DNA of 64,000 nucleotides. Source: JAENVU01 sp963801105 (lineage in GTDB: Bacteria; Actinomycetota; Acidimicrobiia; IMCC26256; JAENVU01). A model generated the notes under the pieces. That model was not told the DNA's origin. It ran no database searches and was given only the letters and a program-made list of their open reading frames with translations. The stretch is from positions 868,001 to 932,000 of the forward strand of contig CAWDDH010000003.1 in NCBI GenBank assembly GCA_963801105.1, in the 5' to 3' direction. The position numbers and the translations under genes were made by a program. Positions 51,310 to 60,128 of the stretch are shown here, piece by piece; the first letter of the stretch is position 1; every line of letters starts with the position of its first letter.

Positions 51310-52200
51310 TCATGCCAGCCAGTTCGGACGCGCGATCCCGGCGTCGTCGAGCTGTGCGCGCAGGCGGGCGTTGGAATCGGTGAACCGTGCTGCGAGGTCG
51401 GCACGTAATGCCTCGGACACCTCGGGGCGCACGTCGGCGCGGCCGTTGAGGCGGAAGTAGAGCGAGCGCAGGGACCGCTTGACTCCGGGGACCCGACGGA
51501 GCACCCGCTCCGATCCGTCGTTGAACGCGAGCGCGAGCTTCTGCAGGCGCGCCCGCTTGAACGCGGTGGTCCGATTCTCCGAGCGCAGCGCCGCCGGCAG
51601 CCCGGAGAGATCGAGGCCGAGGAACCCACCGACGTCGCGCAGCACCGCCGGGCCGTCGGCGATCAGGTCCTCGAAGAAGACGACCTTCACCGCGTCGCGG
51701 CCCAGGACGTCCCACCACTCGGGCAGCCAATCGGCGTACCGGCCCCCGCGTACCGCCATGTACTTCTCGTTGTCCGGATCGTCGAAGTCGGCGTCGGTCC
51801 GCGCGTCGGCCGCCGCGAGGTACTCCTCGATCCTGAGCTCCTGGGGAAAGCGCAACCGGATCTTCTGGTACTCGAAGAACGAGATCGCGCGCGCCACCGG
51901 CTCGCGGAGCACCACGAGCACCCGCGGCCGCACGAGTACGTCGCGCATCGCGCGGGCAACCGGAGCGCCGCCGTAGAAGTAGGACGGCGTGGCCTCGAGG
52001 CGCACGGGCTCGCTCCGTCCCTCGAAGTAGCGCTCCCAATGCTCCACCGGCTCGAGCGGACGGCCGTAGCGCGCCGGAAGGAAGTATCGGGTCTCCTTGA
52101 TCGCCGACGGCGCGACGTCGGGATGCTCCGACAGCGAGACGAACAGCGACGTCGTCCCCGCCTTGTTCACCCCCGCGATGACGGCATCGGTCCGGTCCAC
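51310..52200 (-). CDS. PAPS-dependent sulfotransferase
   Basis: 296 residues. Transfers sulfate from PAPS to a carbohydrate or lipid acceptor. The 5'-phosphosulfate-binding loop is AVIAGVNKAGTTSLFVSLSEHPDV at the start, and the 3'-phosphate motif is RVLVVLREPVARAISFFEYQKIRLRF near residue 95. WWDVLGRDAVKVVFFEDL and a late LRADLAARFTDSNARL also fit bacterial sulfotransferase 1-type domains. GTG 52200 begins the family sequence and is followed by no competing start. It lies 20 bp after uppP ends. Together with gmd, glycosyltransferases and a sulfatase it hints at sulfated surface glycans. Confidence 0.85.
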   Translation of the reverse strand: MDRTDAVIAGVNKAGTTSLFVSLSEHPDVAPSAIKETRYFLPARYGRPLEPVEHWERYFEGRSEPVRLEATPSYFYGGAPVARAMRDVLVRPRVLVVLREPVARAISFFEYQKIRLRFPQELRIEEYLAAADARTDADFDDPDNEKYMAVRGGRYADWLPEWWDVLGRDAVKVVFFEDLIADGPAVLRDVGGFLGLDLSGLPAALRSENRTTAFKRARLQKLALAFNDGSERVLRRVPGVKRSLRSLYFRLNGRADVRPEVSEALRADLAARFTDSNARLRAQLDDAGIARPNWLA

Positions 52201-52220
52201 GGGGACGAGTGTAGGAAGGG

Positions 52221-53180
52221 TCAGATCGTGTGGGTCATGATGAGCACCGTCGCCAGCGCCGCGATCGCGAGGCGGTACCACCCGAAGATCGCGAGGCTGT
52301 GTCGCTGGAGGTAGGTGACCATCCACTTCACCGAGAACACCGCGGCGACGAACGCGACGAAGAGGCCGAGCAGCGGCGTCGCGAGCCCGAACGTGTCGAG
52401 CATGAGCGATCCGTCCTTGAGGACGGAGTAGGCGGTCGCGGCCCCGAGCGTGACCACACCCAGGAGGAACGAGAACTCGACCGCGTCGTACATCGTCAAC
52501 CCGAGGAACAGCGCGGCGACGATCGTCACGAGGGAGCGACTCGTGCCCGGCCACATCGCGACGACCTGGGCAGCGCCGATGATGAACGCGTCCCGCGGCG
52601 TCAGCGACTCGATCGTGCGACCGCCGTTCCGGGTGAGGACGCCCCTGCTCACCAACACCAGGATGGCGACACCTCCGACCGTCCAGGCGATGATCACGGG
52701 GACGGCGCCGAAGAGCACGTCCTTGATCACCTTCTCGCCGATCAGGCCGATGACCGCGGCGGGGACGAACGCCACCGCCAGGGCGGCGAGCAGCTTCCTG
52801 CCCTCGTCGCTGCGCCCCCGTACCCCGTCGATCATCGTGACGAAGCGATGCCGGTAGAGACCGAGCACGGCCAGGATCGCACCTGACTGGATCGCGATCT
52901 CGTAGGACTTCAACGCGTCGCCGGCCTTGCCCGTATCGGGCAGCCCGAGGATGCGCGAGGTCACGAGGAGGTGTCCGGTCGACGAGACCGGGAGGTACTC
53001 GGTGAGGCCCTCGACCAGACCGAGGATCACCGCGTGTCCCGCTGAAAGAGAGACGTCCGCGGCGGCGAAGAGCGGGCTCCCCCACGCCGGGATCGCGGCG
53101 AGCGCCACGAGCACGAGCATCACCGCCGGCAGGGTCACGGAGGCGCGCCGCACCAGCCGGGAGGTCGGAAGGAAGGTCAT
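52221..53180 (-). CDS. uppP: Undecaprenyl-diphosphatase UppP (BacA)
   Basis: 319 residues, about eight helices. Recycles undecaprenyl pyrophosphate for wall synthesis and confers bacitracin tolerance. Catalytic signature 1 is ILGLVEGLTEYLPVSSTGHLLVTSRIL (Glu, Ser/His). Signature 2, normally P-G-x-S-R-S-x-x-T, is MWPGTSRSLVTIVAALFLG. Both are intact. The N-terminal helix (VTLPAVMLVLVALAAIPAWG) before signature 1 makes it longer than usual (about 270). Four bases separate its start from the upstream ureidoglycolate-lyase-like stop, so they share an operon. Confidence 0.9.
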   Translation of the reverse strand: MTFLPTSRLVRRASVTLPAVMLVLVALAAIPAWGSPLFAAADVSLSAGHAVILGLVEGLTEYLPVSSTGHLLVTSRILGLPDTGKAGDALKSYEIAIQSGAILAVLGLYRHRFVTMIDGVRGRSDEGRKLLAALAVAFVPAAVIGLIGEKVIKDVLFGAVPVIIAWTVGGVAILVLVSRGVLTRNGGRTIESLTPRDAFIIGAAQVVAMWPGTSRSLVTIVAALFLGLTMYDAVEFSFLLGVVTLGAATAYSVLKDGSLMLDTFGLATPLLGLFVAFVAAVFSVKWMVTYLQRHSLAIFGWYRLAIAALATVLIMTHTI

Positions 53181-53183
53181 CTG

Positions 53184-53690
53184 CTACCCCGTGATCTCGA
53201 GCGTCGTACCGAACAGGACGCGCAGGTCCGCGCACGCGTTGTCCTCCGCGTAGCGCTTCCCCTGCACGTTCCAGAGATGGACGGGCGCATCGCCCACCGG
53301 GAACGGACCCCAGTGCCACGTGCCCCGGAAGAGCGTGAAGCCATCGAGCGGCGCCAGCGCGAACGCGCGAACGGTCGCGAGGTCGTCGACGACCGAGAAG
53401 TCGACCGACGCCGGCGCGACCACCACCACCGAGTCGACATCGAGCGGCAGGAGGACCTGGGTGTGTGAGTCGTGCCGGTAGAAGCGGTCACAGATGAGCG
53501 CGCCGGCGTCGCGCTCGATCTCGTCCGCACCGTGACTGATCACGTTCACATGCGGGTCCCCCCACGCGAACTCGTAGCTGAACGTCGCGTCGGCCGGGTC
53601 GCTGTCGGCAACGGGCAGCCAACCGAACGGCGCCCACGCCGTCGGGGTCAGCGGCTCGGTTCGCACCGGGAGCCGGGGCGGTGTGCTCAC
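53184..53690 (-). CDS. Ureidoglycolate-lyase-family protein
   Basis: 168 residues from GTG 53690. The cupin-like fold has FYRHDSHTQVLLPLDVDSVVVVAP (the H-x-x-T-Q motif) and AFALAPLDGFTLFRGTWHWGPFPVG, which resembles the G-x-W-H active-site block of ureidoglycolate hydrolase/lyase (allantoin degradation). No other allantoin genes are present, so a different sugar-acid or unknown substrate is possible. It precedes uppP in the same operon. Confidence 0.75.
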   Translation of the reverse strand: MSTPPRLPVRTEPLTPTAWAPFGWLPVADSDPADATFSYEFAWGDPHVNVISHGADEIERDAGALICDRFYRHDSHTQVLLPLDVDSVVVVAPASVDFSVVDDLATVRAFALAPLDGFTLFRGTWHWGPFPVGDAPVHLWNVQGKRYAEDNACADLRVLFGTTLEITG

Positions 53691-53780
53691 GCGTGCGGCC
53701 TCGATTTCGGGGATCTACTCTGCGACGAGACGCCCGATTGTACGGGCCCGGGAACACCCGCTTGGCCAACGGAGGGTCGC

Positions 53781-54167
53781 ATGGACGTCCGCTCGATCAC
53801 CGAGGTCGCGCCGGTCGTGGAGCACAACGGCACGGTGCCGGTCTGGTGGCTGGTGAATCCCCGGGAGATGAAGGAGATCACCGACGGTGGCTTCCTGGAG
53901 CTGGTGAGCGAGTTCGAAGTGGCTGGTGGCGGGCTCGTGGACCCGCACCGCCATCCCACGCACGAGTTCTATTACGTGACCTCCGGCCGCGGGCTGATGA
54001 CGATCGCCGGCGAGGAACGCGAGATCGCCCAGGGCGACCTCGTGCACATCCCGCCGAATGCTGTGCACAGCCTGAGACCGGTCACCGACCACGCCCCGAT
54101 CCACTGCTTCTGCTTCGCCGTGGGCGTCAAGGACGCGGGACCCGTCGACTACACGAACCACGAGTGA
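53781..54167 (+). CDS. Cupin-domain protein upstream of a hydroxyacid dehydrogenase
   Basis: 128 residues. The cupin barrel has GGLVDPHRHPTHEFYYVTSGRGLMTIAG (His-x-His…Glu, motif 1) and GDLVHIPPNAVHSLRPV (motif 2), a full metal-binding set. ATG 53781 follows GGAGGG. Its TGA overlaps the GTG of the dehydrogenase gene as GTGA, so the two are translationally coupled. The partner suggests a role in keto- or hydroxy-acid metabolism, for instance epimerase or dioxygenase activity. Confidence 0.82.
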   Translation: MDVRSITEVAPVVEHNGTVPVWWLVNPREMKEITDGGFLELVSEFEVAGGGLVDPHRHPTHEFYYVTSGRGLMTIAGEEREIAQGDLVHIPPNAVHSLRPVTDHAPIHCFCFAVGVKDAGPVDYTNHE

Positions 54168-55111
54168 GCCGGGTCCTCGTCACCCGTCGGCTGCCCGCGG
54201 GCGGGCTGGATCCGCTCGTCGGCGCCGGCCACGAGATCCTCGAGCGGGCGGACGACACGCCGCTCACCCAGGAACAGCTCGTGGCCGCGGTCCGCGAGGT
54301 CGACGCGCTGGTCTGCCTGCTCACCGACCGGATCGACGCGGGCGTCCTCGACGCGGGCGGTGATCGACTCCGGGTCGTCGCGAACGTCGCCGTCGGGTAC
54401 GACAACGTGGACATCGCTGCGGCGCAGGCACGCGGGATCGCCGTCTGCAACACCCCCGGCGTGCTCGACGAGACGACCGCGGACCTCGCGTTCCTCCTCG
54501 CGCTCGCGGCCTCGCGCCGCACGAGCGAGGCGGAGACCGACCTGCGGGCCGGCCGCTGGACCGGGTGGGGCATCACCCAGTACCTCGGTCACGACGTGCA
54601 CGGCGCATCGCTCGGGCTCGTCGGCTACGGCCGGATCGGTCGCGCCGTCGCACGACGCGCCACCGGGTTCGGGATGAACGTCTTGCACCACACCCGTACC
54701 GACACCGGAGAGTCCGGCTGGATCGGCGACCTGCACCGGATGCTCGGAGAGGTCGACATCGTGTCCGTGCACGTTCCGCTCACTGACGCCAGCCGTCACC
54801 TGATCGGCGCGACAGAGCTCGCGGCCATGCGTCCGACCGCGGTGCTCGTCAACACCTCCCGCGGCCCGGTGGTCGACGAGGAAGCGCTCGCCGAGGCGCT
54901 CCACGCGGGCACGATCTTCGCCGCCGGTCTCGACGTGTTCGAGCACGAGCCCGCGGTGCACCCGCGCCTGCTCGACGCACCGCGGGCGGTGCTGGTCCCC
55001 CACATCGGCTCCGCGTCGGTGCGCACGCGGACGCGCATGGCGCAGATGGCATCGGCCGCAGCCGTCTCCGTGTTGGCCGGCGAGACGCCGGCCAACCTCG
55101 TCCGCCAGTAG
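54164..55111 (+). CDS. D-2-hydroxyacid dehydrogenase (glyoxylate/hydroxypyruvate reductase-like)
   Basis: 315 residues from GTG 54164. NAD(P)-dependent enzyme reducing 2-keto acids. Seen: the NAD-binding GASLGLVGYGRIGRAVARRA near residue 150, ANVAVGYDNVDIAAAQARGIAVCNTPGVLDETTADLAF, VNTSRGPVVDEEAL (catalytic Arg in the S-R-G motif), AAGLDVFEHEPAVHP (Glu) and LVPHIGSAS (catalytic His). The G-x-G-x-x-G and later R/E/H triad are complete. It is coupled to the cupin gene upstream and convergent with threonine aldolase. NADH or NADPH preference is not clear. Confidence 0.9.
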   Translation: MSRVLVTRRLPAGGLDPLVGAGHEILERADDTPLTQEQLVAAVREVDALVCLLTDRIDAGVLDAGGDRLRVVANVAVGYDNVDIAAAQARGIAVCNTPGVLDETTADLAFLLALAASRRTSEAETDLRAGRWTGWGITQYLGHDVHGASLGLVGYGRIGRAVARRATGFGMNVLHHTRTDTGESGWIGDLHRMLGEVDIVSVHVPLTDASRHLIGATELAAMRPTAVLVNTSRGPVVDEEALAEALHAGTIFAAGLDVFEHEPAVHPRLLDAPRAVLVPHIGSASVRTRTRMAQMASAAAVSVLAGETPANLVRQ

Positions 55112-56131
55112 CTAGAGGACCGACGCCAGCCCGTCGGTGAACGCCGCGATGTCGTCGTCGGTGGTGTCCCACGACGTCATCCAGCGCACCTCGTGACGGG
55201 CGTGGTCCCACAACCAGAAGAACGAACGCTCCTGGGCGCGGACCAACGCGTCGGGCGGGAGCGTCGCGAACACGCTGTTCACCACCGGCTCGCGCGTCAG
55301 TGTGATCCCGGGGAGGTCCCGGACCGCTTCGGCGAGACGCACCGCCATCGCGTTGGCGTGGGCGGCGTTGCGGACCCACAGGTCGTCGGCCAGGAGCGCC
55401 TCGAACTGCGCGGCGACGAAGCGCATCTTGGAGGGGAGCTGCGTGGCCTGCTTCCGGATGAACCGCGCGTTCGCCCCGAGCGCCGGATCGAGGAACACGA
55501 CCGCCTCGCCGTACATCATCCCGTTCTTGGTGCCGCCGAAGCTCAGGACGTCGATCCCTGCGTCGATCGTGATCTTCCGGACGTCGCACCCGAGCGCCGC
55601 GACCGCGTTGGCGAGACGCGCGCCGTCGAGGTGCACCCTCATGCCCTGACCGTGGGCGGCCTCGCCGATCGCCCGGAGCTCTGCGGGCGTGTAGAGCGAC
55701 CCGTGCTCGGTGGACTGGGTGACCGACACGACCGTCGGCTGGGAATGGTGCTCGTCGCCGCGGCCGACCTGGCTCGCCACCACGTCCTCGGGGGTCAGCT
55801 TCGCGTCGACGCCGGCGACGGGCAGGAGCTTGGCGCCCGTGAAGTGCTCCGGTGCCCCGCACTCGTCGACCGCGATGTGTGCGCCCGCGGTGCACACGAC
55901 CGCGTCCCACGGCGCGAGGAGCGCTTGCAACCCGACCACGTTGGCGCCGGTGCCGCCCCAGACGAAGCACACCTCGACCGGCGCGCCGAAGAGACTGCGG
56001 AAAGCAGCGGTCGCCCGGGCCGTCCACTCGTCGTCGCCGTAGGCGAGGGCGTGATCGTGGTTGGCAGCCACGAGCGCGTCCATGACCGCCGGATGGACCC
56101 CGGAGGCGTTGTCGGACGCGAAGCTGCGCAC
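55112..56131 (-). CDS. Threonine aldolase-type PLP enzyme
   Basis: 339 residues; fold type I PLP enzyme that cleaves L-threonine or L-allo-threonine into glycine and acetaldehyde. Landmarks: the N-terminal SFASDNASGVHPAVMDAL, the AYGDDEWT segment, HIAVDECGAPEHFTG (His stacked on PLP), VHLDGARLANA (the Asp that pairs with the pyridine N) and IDVLSFGGTKNGMMYGEA with the Schiff-base Lys near residue 200. A GTG start at 56131. Its gene starts 7 bp after the RraA-like gene ends; both aldolases thus form an operon. Stereospecificity is not predictable; the low-specificity type is common. Confidence 0.9.
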   Translation of the reverse strand: MRSFASDNASGVHPAVMDALVAANHDHALAYGDDEWTARATAAFRSLFGAPVEVCFVWGGTGANVVGLQALLAPWDAVVCTAGAHIAVDECGAPEHFTGAKLLPVAGVDAKLTPEDVVASQVGRGDEHHSQPTVVSVTQSTEHGSLYTPAELRAIGEAAHGQGMRVHLDGARLANAVAALGCDVRKITIDAGIDVLSFGGTKNGMMYGEAVVFLDPALGANARFIRKQATQLPSKMRFVAAQFEALLADDLWVRNAAHANAMAVRLAEAVRDLPGITLTREPVVNSVFATLPPDALVRAQERSFFWLWDHARHEVRWMTSWDTTDDDIAAFTDGLASVL

Positions 56132-56138
56132 CGCGTGC

Positions 56139-56777
56139 TCAGTCGGCGTTGCCGAAACGCACCGCGGACGTATCGAGCTTGAGCAGCTTCACTGTGGTCT
56201 TGCCGCCTTTGAGTGCCTCGAACATGGCGGCCTCACGCTTCGCGCGCTCCGCGGCGGCGTCCATGACGTCGTAGAAGTGCTCACCGGGCACGATCACCAC
56301 GCCGTCGGCGTCGCCGACGACCCAGTCGCCGCGGACCACCGAGGCCCCGCCGCACCGGATGGGGACGTTGACCGCACCGGGCTGGTTCTTCGACGCGCCC
56401 CGCAACGCGATCGTGGACGCGAATACGGGGAAGCCGAGGGTCTCGATCGGGACGATGTCGCGGACCCCGCCGTCGATGACGAGCCCGAGGATGCCCCGCG
56501 CCTGCGCGCCGGTGGTGAGGACCTCACCCCAGTACCCGAAGTCACCGAGCTCGCCGACGTCGACCACCAGCACGCTGCCGGCGGGGGCCTCGGCGACGGC
56601 GACGTGGATGGCCAGGTTGTCGCCCGAGGTGCACCGGACCGGGAACGCCGGAGCCGCGACCCGCGCACCGGGCCACGCCGGCGCGATCCGCGGGGCCATG
56701 ATCCGGGCGCCCGACTCCCCCAGCGTGGCCGCGCCGAACTCGCGCAGCAGCGCTCGGATGTCGGCGTCGTTGGGCAT
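56139..56777 (-). CDS. RraA-like/4-hydroxy-4-methyl-2-oxoglutarate aldolase family protein
   Basis: 212 residues. The fold of RraA and HMG/CHA aldolases. LAIHVAVAEAPAGSVLVVDVG, YWGEVLTTGAQARGILGLVIDGGVRD (the G-G-x-R-D active-site motif) and GDWVVGDADGVVIVP are seen. Because the neighbour is a threonine aldolase and no RNase E context exists, a pyruvate-type aldolase is favoured over an RNase E regulator. ATG 56777 is preferred to the ATG at 56783 because GAAGG lies about 7 bases upstream; the first would overlap that site. Confidence 0.85.
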   Translation of the reverse strand: MPNDADIRALLREFGAATLGESGARIMAPRIAPAWPGARVAAPAFPVRCTSGDNLAIHVAVAEAPAGSVLVVDVGELGDFGYWGEVLTTGAQARGILGLVIDGGVRDIVPIETLGFPVFASTIALRGASKNQPGAVNVPIRCGGASVVRGDWVVGDADGVVIVPGEHFYDVMDAAAERAKREAAMFEALKGGKTTVKLLKLDTSAVRFGNAD

Positions 56778-56798
56778 GGTCATCCTTCGGTCTCCATC

Positions 56799-56891
56799 TG
56801 GCGGAGGGAGAGGGATTTGAACCCTCGAGGAGGCTTGACACCCCCTACTCGCTTAGCAGGCGAGCACTTTCGGCCGCTCAGTCATCCCTCC
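56799..56891 (-). tRNA. tRNA-Ser(GCT)
   Basis: 93 bases with encoded CCA and the long variable arm typical of serine tRNAs. Acceptor GGAGGGA/TCCCTCC pairs fully; anticodon arm CTCGC-CTGCTAA-GCGAG carries GCT. T arm GAGGGTTCAAATCCCTC. It sits between the RraA-like gene and the large unknown protein gene. Confidence 0.95.
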
Positions 56892-56999
56892 AAGTGGCAG
56901 GGAAGCATACCGACCCGTCGCGGCCGTCCCGACCCGGGGCACGGCGTTCGGGCTGGTCAGCGCATCGGTCGCCGGAGACCGTGCGGCGCCAGAGCAGCG

Positions 57000-58517
57000 T
57001 CAGGTCGTGCGGTCGCCGAGATGGCCGCCGACGTGACCGACGACGAGCCGGCGGCGCTCGGTGTCGAGATAGCAGTAGATCCGCAGGATCTGCCGTCCCG
57101 ACCGGCGCAGATGCGGACCGAGCGTGATCGGTCTGCCCTCGTAGACGCGCCGGTACTCCGTGCCGAACTTCTGCCGCGCGTCCTCGGAGACGTCCCGCAC
57201 CCAGTCGAGCCCCCACCGCCGCGCCTCCGTCGCGAAGTCGCCGCGCAAGGAACCGGCGTCCCAGTCCGAGGCGACGGCCTCGAGCCGCTGGAAGTCGGCC
57301 CAGACGAGGTCGGCGCGGTCGTACTGCCACTCGCGTGCCGCGCGCTCGGCTTCGGGGAGGATGACCAGGTGCGGGAGCCGCGCGCGAGCCAAGCGGACCG
57401 CGTCGGCGAGCGAGCGGATCTCGGGCTCCGCGGCGCGGGGAACGTCGGGTCGGGTCGCGAGGAGGAGGTAGGCGTTCTCGGCGCGCACACGCAGCTCGTG
57501 CTCGCGTTCGAGTGCGGACTCGAGCCGGTACACCTCGTCATCCGCGCGACGCAGCTCCTCCTGGTACTCGTCGACGAGGTCGTGCATCGCGGCGCGGTCC
57601 TCGGCCACCGCCGACTGGAGACGCGTCAGCTCGGCCCGGCGACGAGCGAGGTCGGCCGCACTGTCGGCGCGGGCGAGTGCGGCCACCCGCGGGTCGTCGT
57701 CGAGGCGGAGGGTGGCCGCGTCGAACACCCGGGCGCGGACGGCGTCGAGCACACGGGAGCGGGGACCGTCGGGCCCGGCCGCCTCCTCGGGATGCCAGCG
57801 CGGGTGGCGTGCCGGCGGGTCCCCCGATCGCCACGCGGGCCAGAGCAGGCGCACCCCACCCGGATCGACGGACCGGCCCGGCCCGAGCTCGCGCGTCACG
57901 GCCTCCGTCGCGGCGTCGTCGACCAGCACCACCACGTGCGCGAGACCCACGAGCGTGCGGGCGAACCCGAACGCGTCGGCCCGGACCTGGCCCTGGCGGT
58001 CCGCCGCGACGAGCACGACCGGCAGGCGGCGACCGCCGCGCACGAAGGCGTCGAGCTCGGGGGCGCGGGTCGCGTCCGCCCGGTGCGGGACAGCCCGAAC
58101 GGTCCAGCCGCCGTCGACGCACGCCACGCTCTCGACGAGCTCGCGGACGAGGCCGGTGCTGCTCGGCAACGAGGCCGGGTATCCCCGCACCTTCCGGTCG
58201 TTCGACTCGAGCCATTCGACGATCACGACCCGGCCGTCCTCCGCGGTCGTGATGATCTGCACCTGCGTGCGCCGCCAGAGCGTGGGGTCGGCCTCGTGGG
58301 CGCGGGACCATTCCAGCTCGAACGCGAGATCGCCACCGTGGTCGGCGACCCGCCAACGGACCCGCGCGTTGCCCGCCGGCTCCCAGTCCTCCGCGGCCTC
58401 CTCGGGCCAGCCGCCGTAGTGACCACCGACCCACCGCTTGGTCAGCGCGCGGGCGGCGAGCGGGTCCCGTCCGGTCGCATCGGCGAGATCGAGCCAGCAC
58501 GCATAGATGCGACGCAC
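57000..58517 (-). CDS. Unknown multi-domain protein with coiled coil and RelE-like C-terminus
   Basis: 505 residues, cytosolic. Residues about 1-155 form a beta-rich domain (DLAFELEWSRAHE, VVIVEWLESNDRK). About 160-250 look Rossmann-like: RRLPVVLVAADRQGQVRAD, LAHVVVLVDDAATEAVTRELG and GGVRLLWPAWRSGDPPARHP, a pattern I have seen in uncharacterised bacterial proteins. About 285-355 is a strong coiled coil (heptads of Leu/Ala with Arg/Glu). The end, about 470-505, reads ITLGPHLRRSGRQILRIYCYLD then RRLVVGHVGGHL, similar to RelE-superfamily ends. Only one gene of the system is visible, just downstream of tRNA-Ser. A regulatory or defence role is a guess. GTG 58517 is the start. Confidence 0.6.
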   Translation of the reverse strand: MRRIYACWLDLADATGRDPLAARALTKRWVGGHYGGWPEEAAEDWEPAGNARVRWRVADHGGDLAFELEWSRAHEADPTLWRRTQVQIITTAEDGRVVIVEWLESNDRKVRGYPASLPSSTGLVRELVESVACVDGGWTVRAVPHRADATRAPELDAFVRGGRRLPVVLVAADRQGQVRADAFGFARTLVGLAHVVVLVDDAATEAVTRELGPGRSVDPGGVRLLWPAWRSGDPPARHPRWHPEEAAGPDGPRSRVLDAVRARVFDAATLRLDDDPRVAALARADSAADLARRRAELTRLQSAVAEDRAAMHDLVDEYQEELRRADDEVYRLESALEREHELRVRAENAYLLLATRPDVPRAAEPEIRSLADAVRLARARLPHLVILPEAERAAREWQYDRADLVWADFQRLEAVASDWDAGSLRGDFATEARRWGLDWVRDVSEDARQKFGTEYRRVYEGRPITLGPHLRRSGRQILRIYCYLDTERRRLVVGHVGGHLGDRTT

Positions 58518-58547
58518 GACGCAGCTCCGTGGACGACCCGGGCCCGA

Positions 58548-59009
58548 TCAGGCCGTGACGACGGCTTCGAGACGTTCCAGGGTCTTCTCCATGTTGGTGC
58601 GGGTGTGCTTCGCCGCGGGGCGCACGAACGCCTTCACGGTCTCCTGGCCGATGTCCCACGACTCGCGCACGAGCGTTCCTCCGTCGACGGGCTCGAGCTC
58701 GTAGCGCCAGATGCGACCACCAGCGAGCTTCGAGAACGGCGCCGGTGCACGGGTCTGCCACGCGATGCGTCGGTTCTCCACGTACTCCACGATCGTGCTG
58801 ACCATCGAGTACGGGATCCCCATCCGCATCTTCATCCCGAAGGTGGAGCCCAGGGTGAGGCGCTCGTCGCGGACATCCTTCGCGTCGCGCACCGTGCCCG
58901 AGCCGTCGATCTCCTGGTGCCGGGCCGGATCGGCGATCACGGCGAAGATGCGCTCGGCAGGGGCGGGGATGACCCGCTCGACGGAAAGGACGTCAGGATT
59001 CGTGGCCAT
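58548..59009 (-). CDS. SRPBCC-family (polyketide-cyclase/START-like) protein
   Basis: 153 residues. Helix-grip fold: SVERVIPAPAERIFAVIADPARHQEIDGSGTVRDAK opening, then GSTFGMKMRMGIPYSMVSTIVEYVENRRIAWQTRAPAPF and WRYELEPVDGGTLVRESWDIG, ending with a long C-terminal helix. The family binds hydrophobic ligands in a deep cavity; ligand unknown. ATG 59009. It lies 54 bp from the divergent PHP-domain gene and 30 bp before the coiled-coil gene on its own strand, so it may be in that operon. Confidence 0.85.
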   Translation of the reverse strand: MATNPDVLSVERVIPAPAERIFAVIADPARHQEIDGSGTVRDAKDVRDERLTLGSTFGMKMRMGIPYSMVSTIVEYVENRRIAWQTRAPAPFSKLAGGRIWRYELEPVDGGTLVRESWDIGQETVKAFVRPAAKHTRTNMEKTLERLEAVVTA

Positions 59010-59063
59010 CGGCGCAGGGTAGCGGCCGGGCCCGAGCGCGCCCGCCGGCGGTACCGTGCCGGG

Positions 59064-60080
59064 GTGGATCCCGTGCCGGCCCTGGAGCGAATCGCCTATC
59101 TCCTCGAGCTGCGCGGCGATCCGAGGTACAAGGTCGAGGCCTTTCGACGGGCGACCGACGTCGTCGCCGCGATCCCGGCGGACGAGCTGGCCGAGCGGGC
59201 CGGATCCGGTCGCCTGCGCGAGCTCCCCGGGATCGGCGACACCACCGCGAGGGTCATCGCCGAGGCGGTCGGCGGCGGTGTGCCGTCGTACCTCGAGCGG
59301 CTCGAGCAGGACACCGAGACCGACGACACCTCGGCCGGCAACGGCGTGCGGGCGTGGTTGCGCGGGGACCTGCACCTGCACACGAAGTGGTCCGACGGGG
59401 GCGCCGAGATCGAGGCGATGGCGCGCACCGCGATGGAGCTCGGCCACGACTACCTCGCGATCACCGACCACTCCCCCCAGCTCTCGATCGCGCACGGCCT
59501 CGAGCCGGAGCGACTCCGCGAGCAGCTCGACGTCATCGACGCGCTCAACGAGGAGCTCGCACCGTTCCGTCTCCTCACCGGGATCGAGGTCGACATCCTC
59601 GACGACGGTCGGCTCGACCAGGAGGACGAACTCCTCGGGCGGCTCGATGTCGTCGTCGCGAGCGTGCACTCGAAGCTCAAGATGGAGTCGCGCGCGATGA
59701 CGACGCGCATGATCACGGCGGTCGCGAACCCGCACATGGACATCCTCGGGCACTGCACCGGTCGCCTGATCAAGGGTCGTGGACGCGCCGAGAGCACGTT
59801 CGACGCCGAGCTGGTGTTCGCGGCCTGTCGCGAGCTCGACAAGGCGGTGGAGGTCAACTGCCGGCCCGAGCGACTCGACCCGCCGCGGCGGATGCTCGCG
59901 ATGGTCGACGACATGGACGTGAAGGTCGCCATCGACACCGACGCCCACGCCCGCGGCCAGCTCGCCTGGCACGGCTACGGGTGCGCCCGGGTGGCCGAGA
60001 CCGACATCGGCCCCGAGCGGATCGTCAACGCCTGGCCCCTCGACGACCTCCTCGCCTGGACCGCGGCCCACGCGGCCTGA
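59064..60080 (+). CDS. HhH–PHP phosphoesterase-like protein (PolX C-terminal type)
   Basis: 338 residues from GTG 59064. N-terminal helix-hairpin-helix segments (PRYKVEAFRRATDVVAAIPADELAERAGSGRLRELPGIGDTTARVIAEAV) resemble those of family X DNA polymerases, but the polymerase palm is absent. The PHP domain has RGDLHLHTKWSDGGAEI (motif I), DYLAITDHSP (motif II), VASVHSKL, LGHCTGR and VAIDTDAHARG (motif IV), a complete metal-binding set. So it is a stand-alone PolX-like PHP phosphatase/nuclease, probably in DNA repair. Convergent with the GH13 gene across a hairpin. Confidence 0.88.
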   Translation: MDPVPALERIAYLLELRGDPRYKVEAFRRATDVVAAIPADELAERAGSGRLRELPGIGDTTARVIAEAVGGGVPSYLERLEQDTETDDTSAGNGVRAWLRGDLHLHTKWSDGGAEIEAMARTAMELGHDYLAITDHSPQLSIAHGLEPERLREQLDVIDALNEELAPFRLLTGIEVDILDDGRLDQEDELLGRLDVVVASVHSKLKMESRAMTTRMITAVANPHMDILGHCTGRLIKGRGRAESTFDAELVFAACRELDKAVEVNCRPERLDPPRRMLAMVDDMDVKVAIDTDAHARGQLAWHGYGCARVAETDIGPERIVNAWPLDDLLAWTAAHAA

Positions 60081-60094
60081 CCACCCCTTCCGGC

Positions 60095-60128
60095 GTCAGT
60101 TGGCCCTCACCGGCGAGGGGCCGCTGAC
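60095..60128. terminator. Imperfect bidirectional hairpin between PHP and GH13 genes
   Basis: GTCAG…GGCCCTC pairs with GAGGGGCC…CTGAC around ACCGGC, with a small bulge. It lies 15 bp beyond the PHP-gene stop and overlaps the last codons of the GH13 gene. Confidence 0.45.

Noticed and set aside
56061..60080. A single giant plus-strand protein of over 1300 residues
   Set aside because: Only its last quarter (from GTG 59064) is real PHP-domain coding; the rest is antisense to the RraA-like, tRNA, coiled-coil and SRPBCC genes with arginine- and histidine-rich nonsense.
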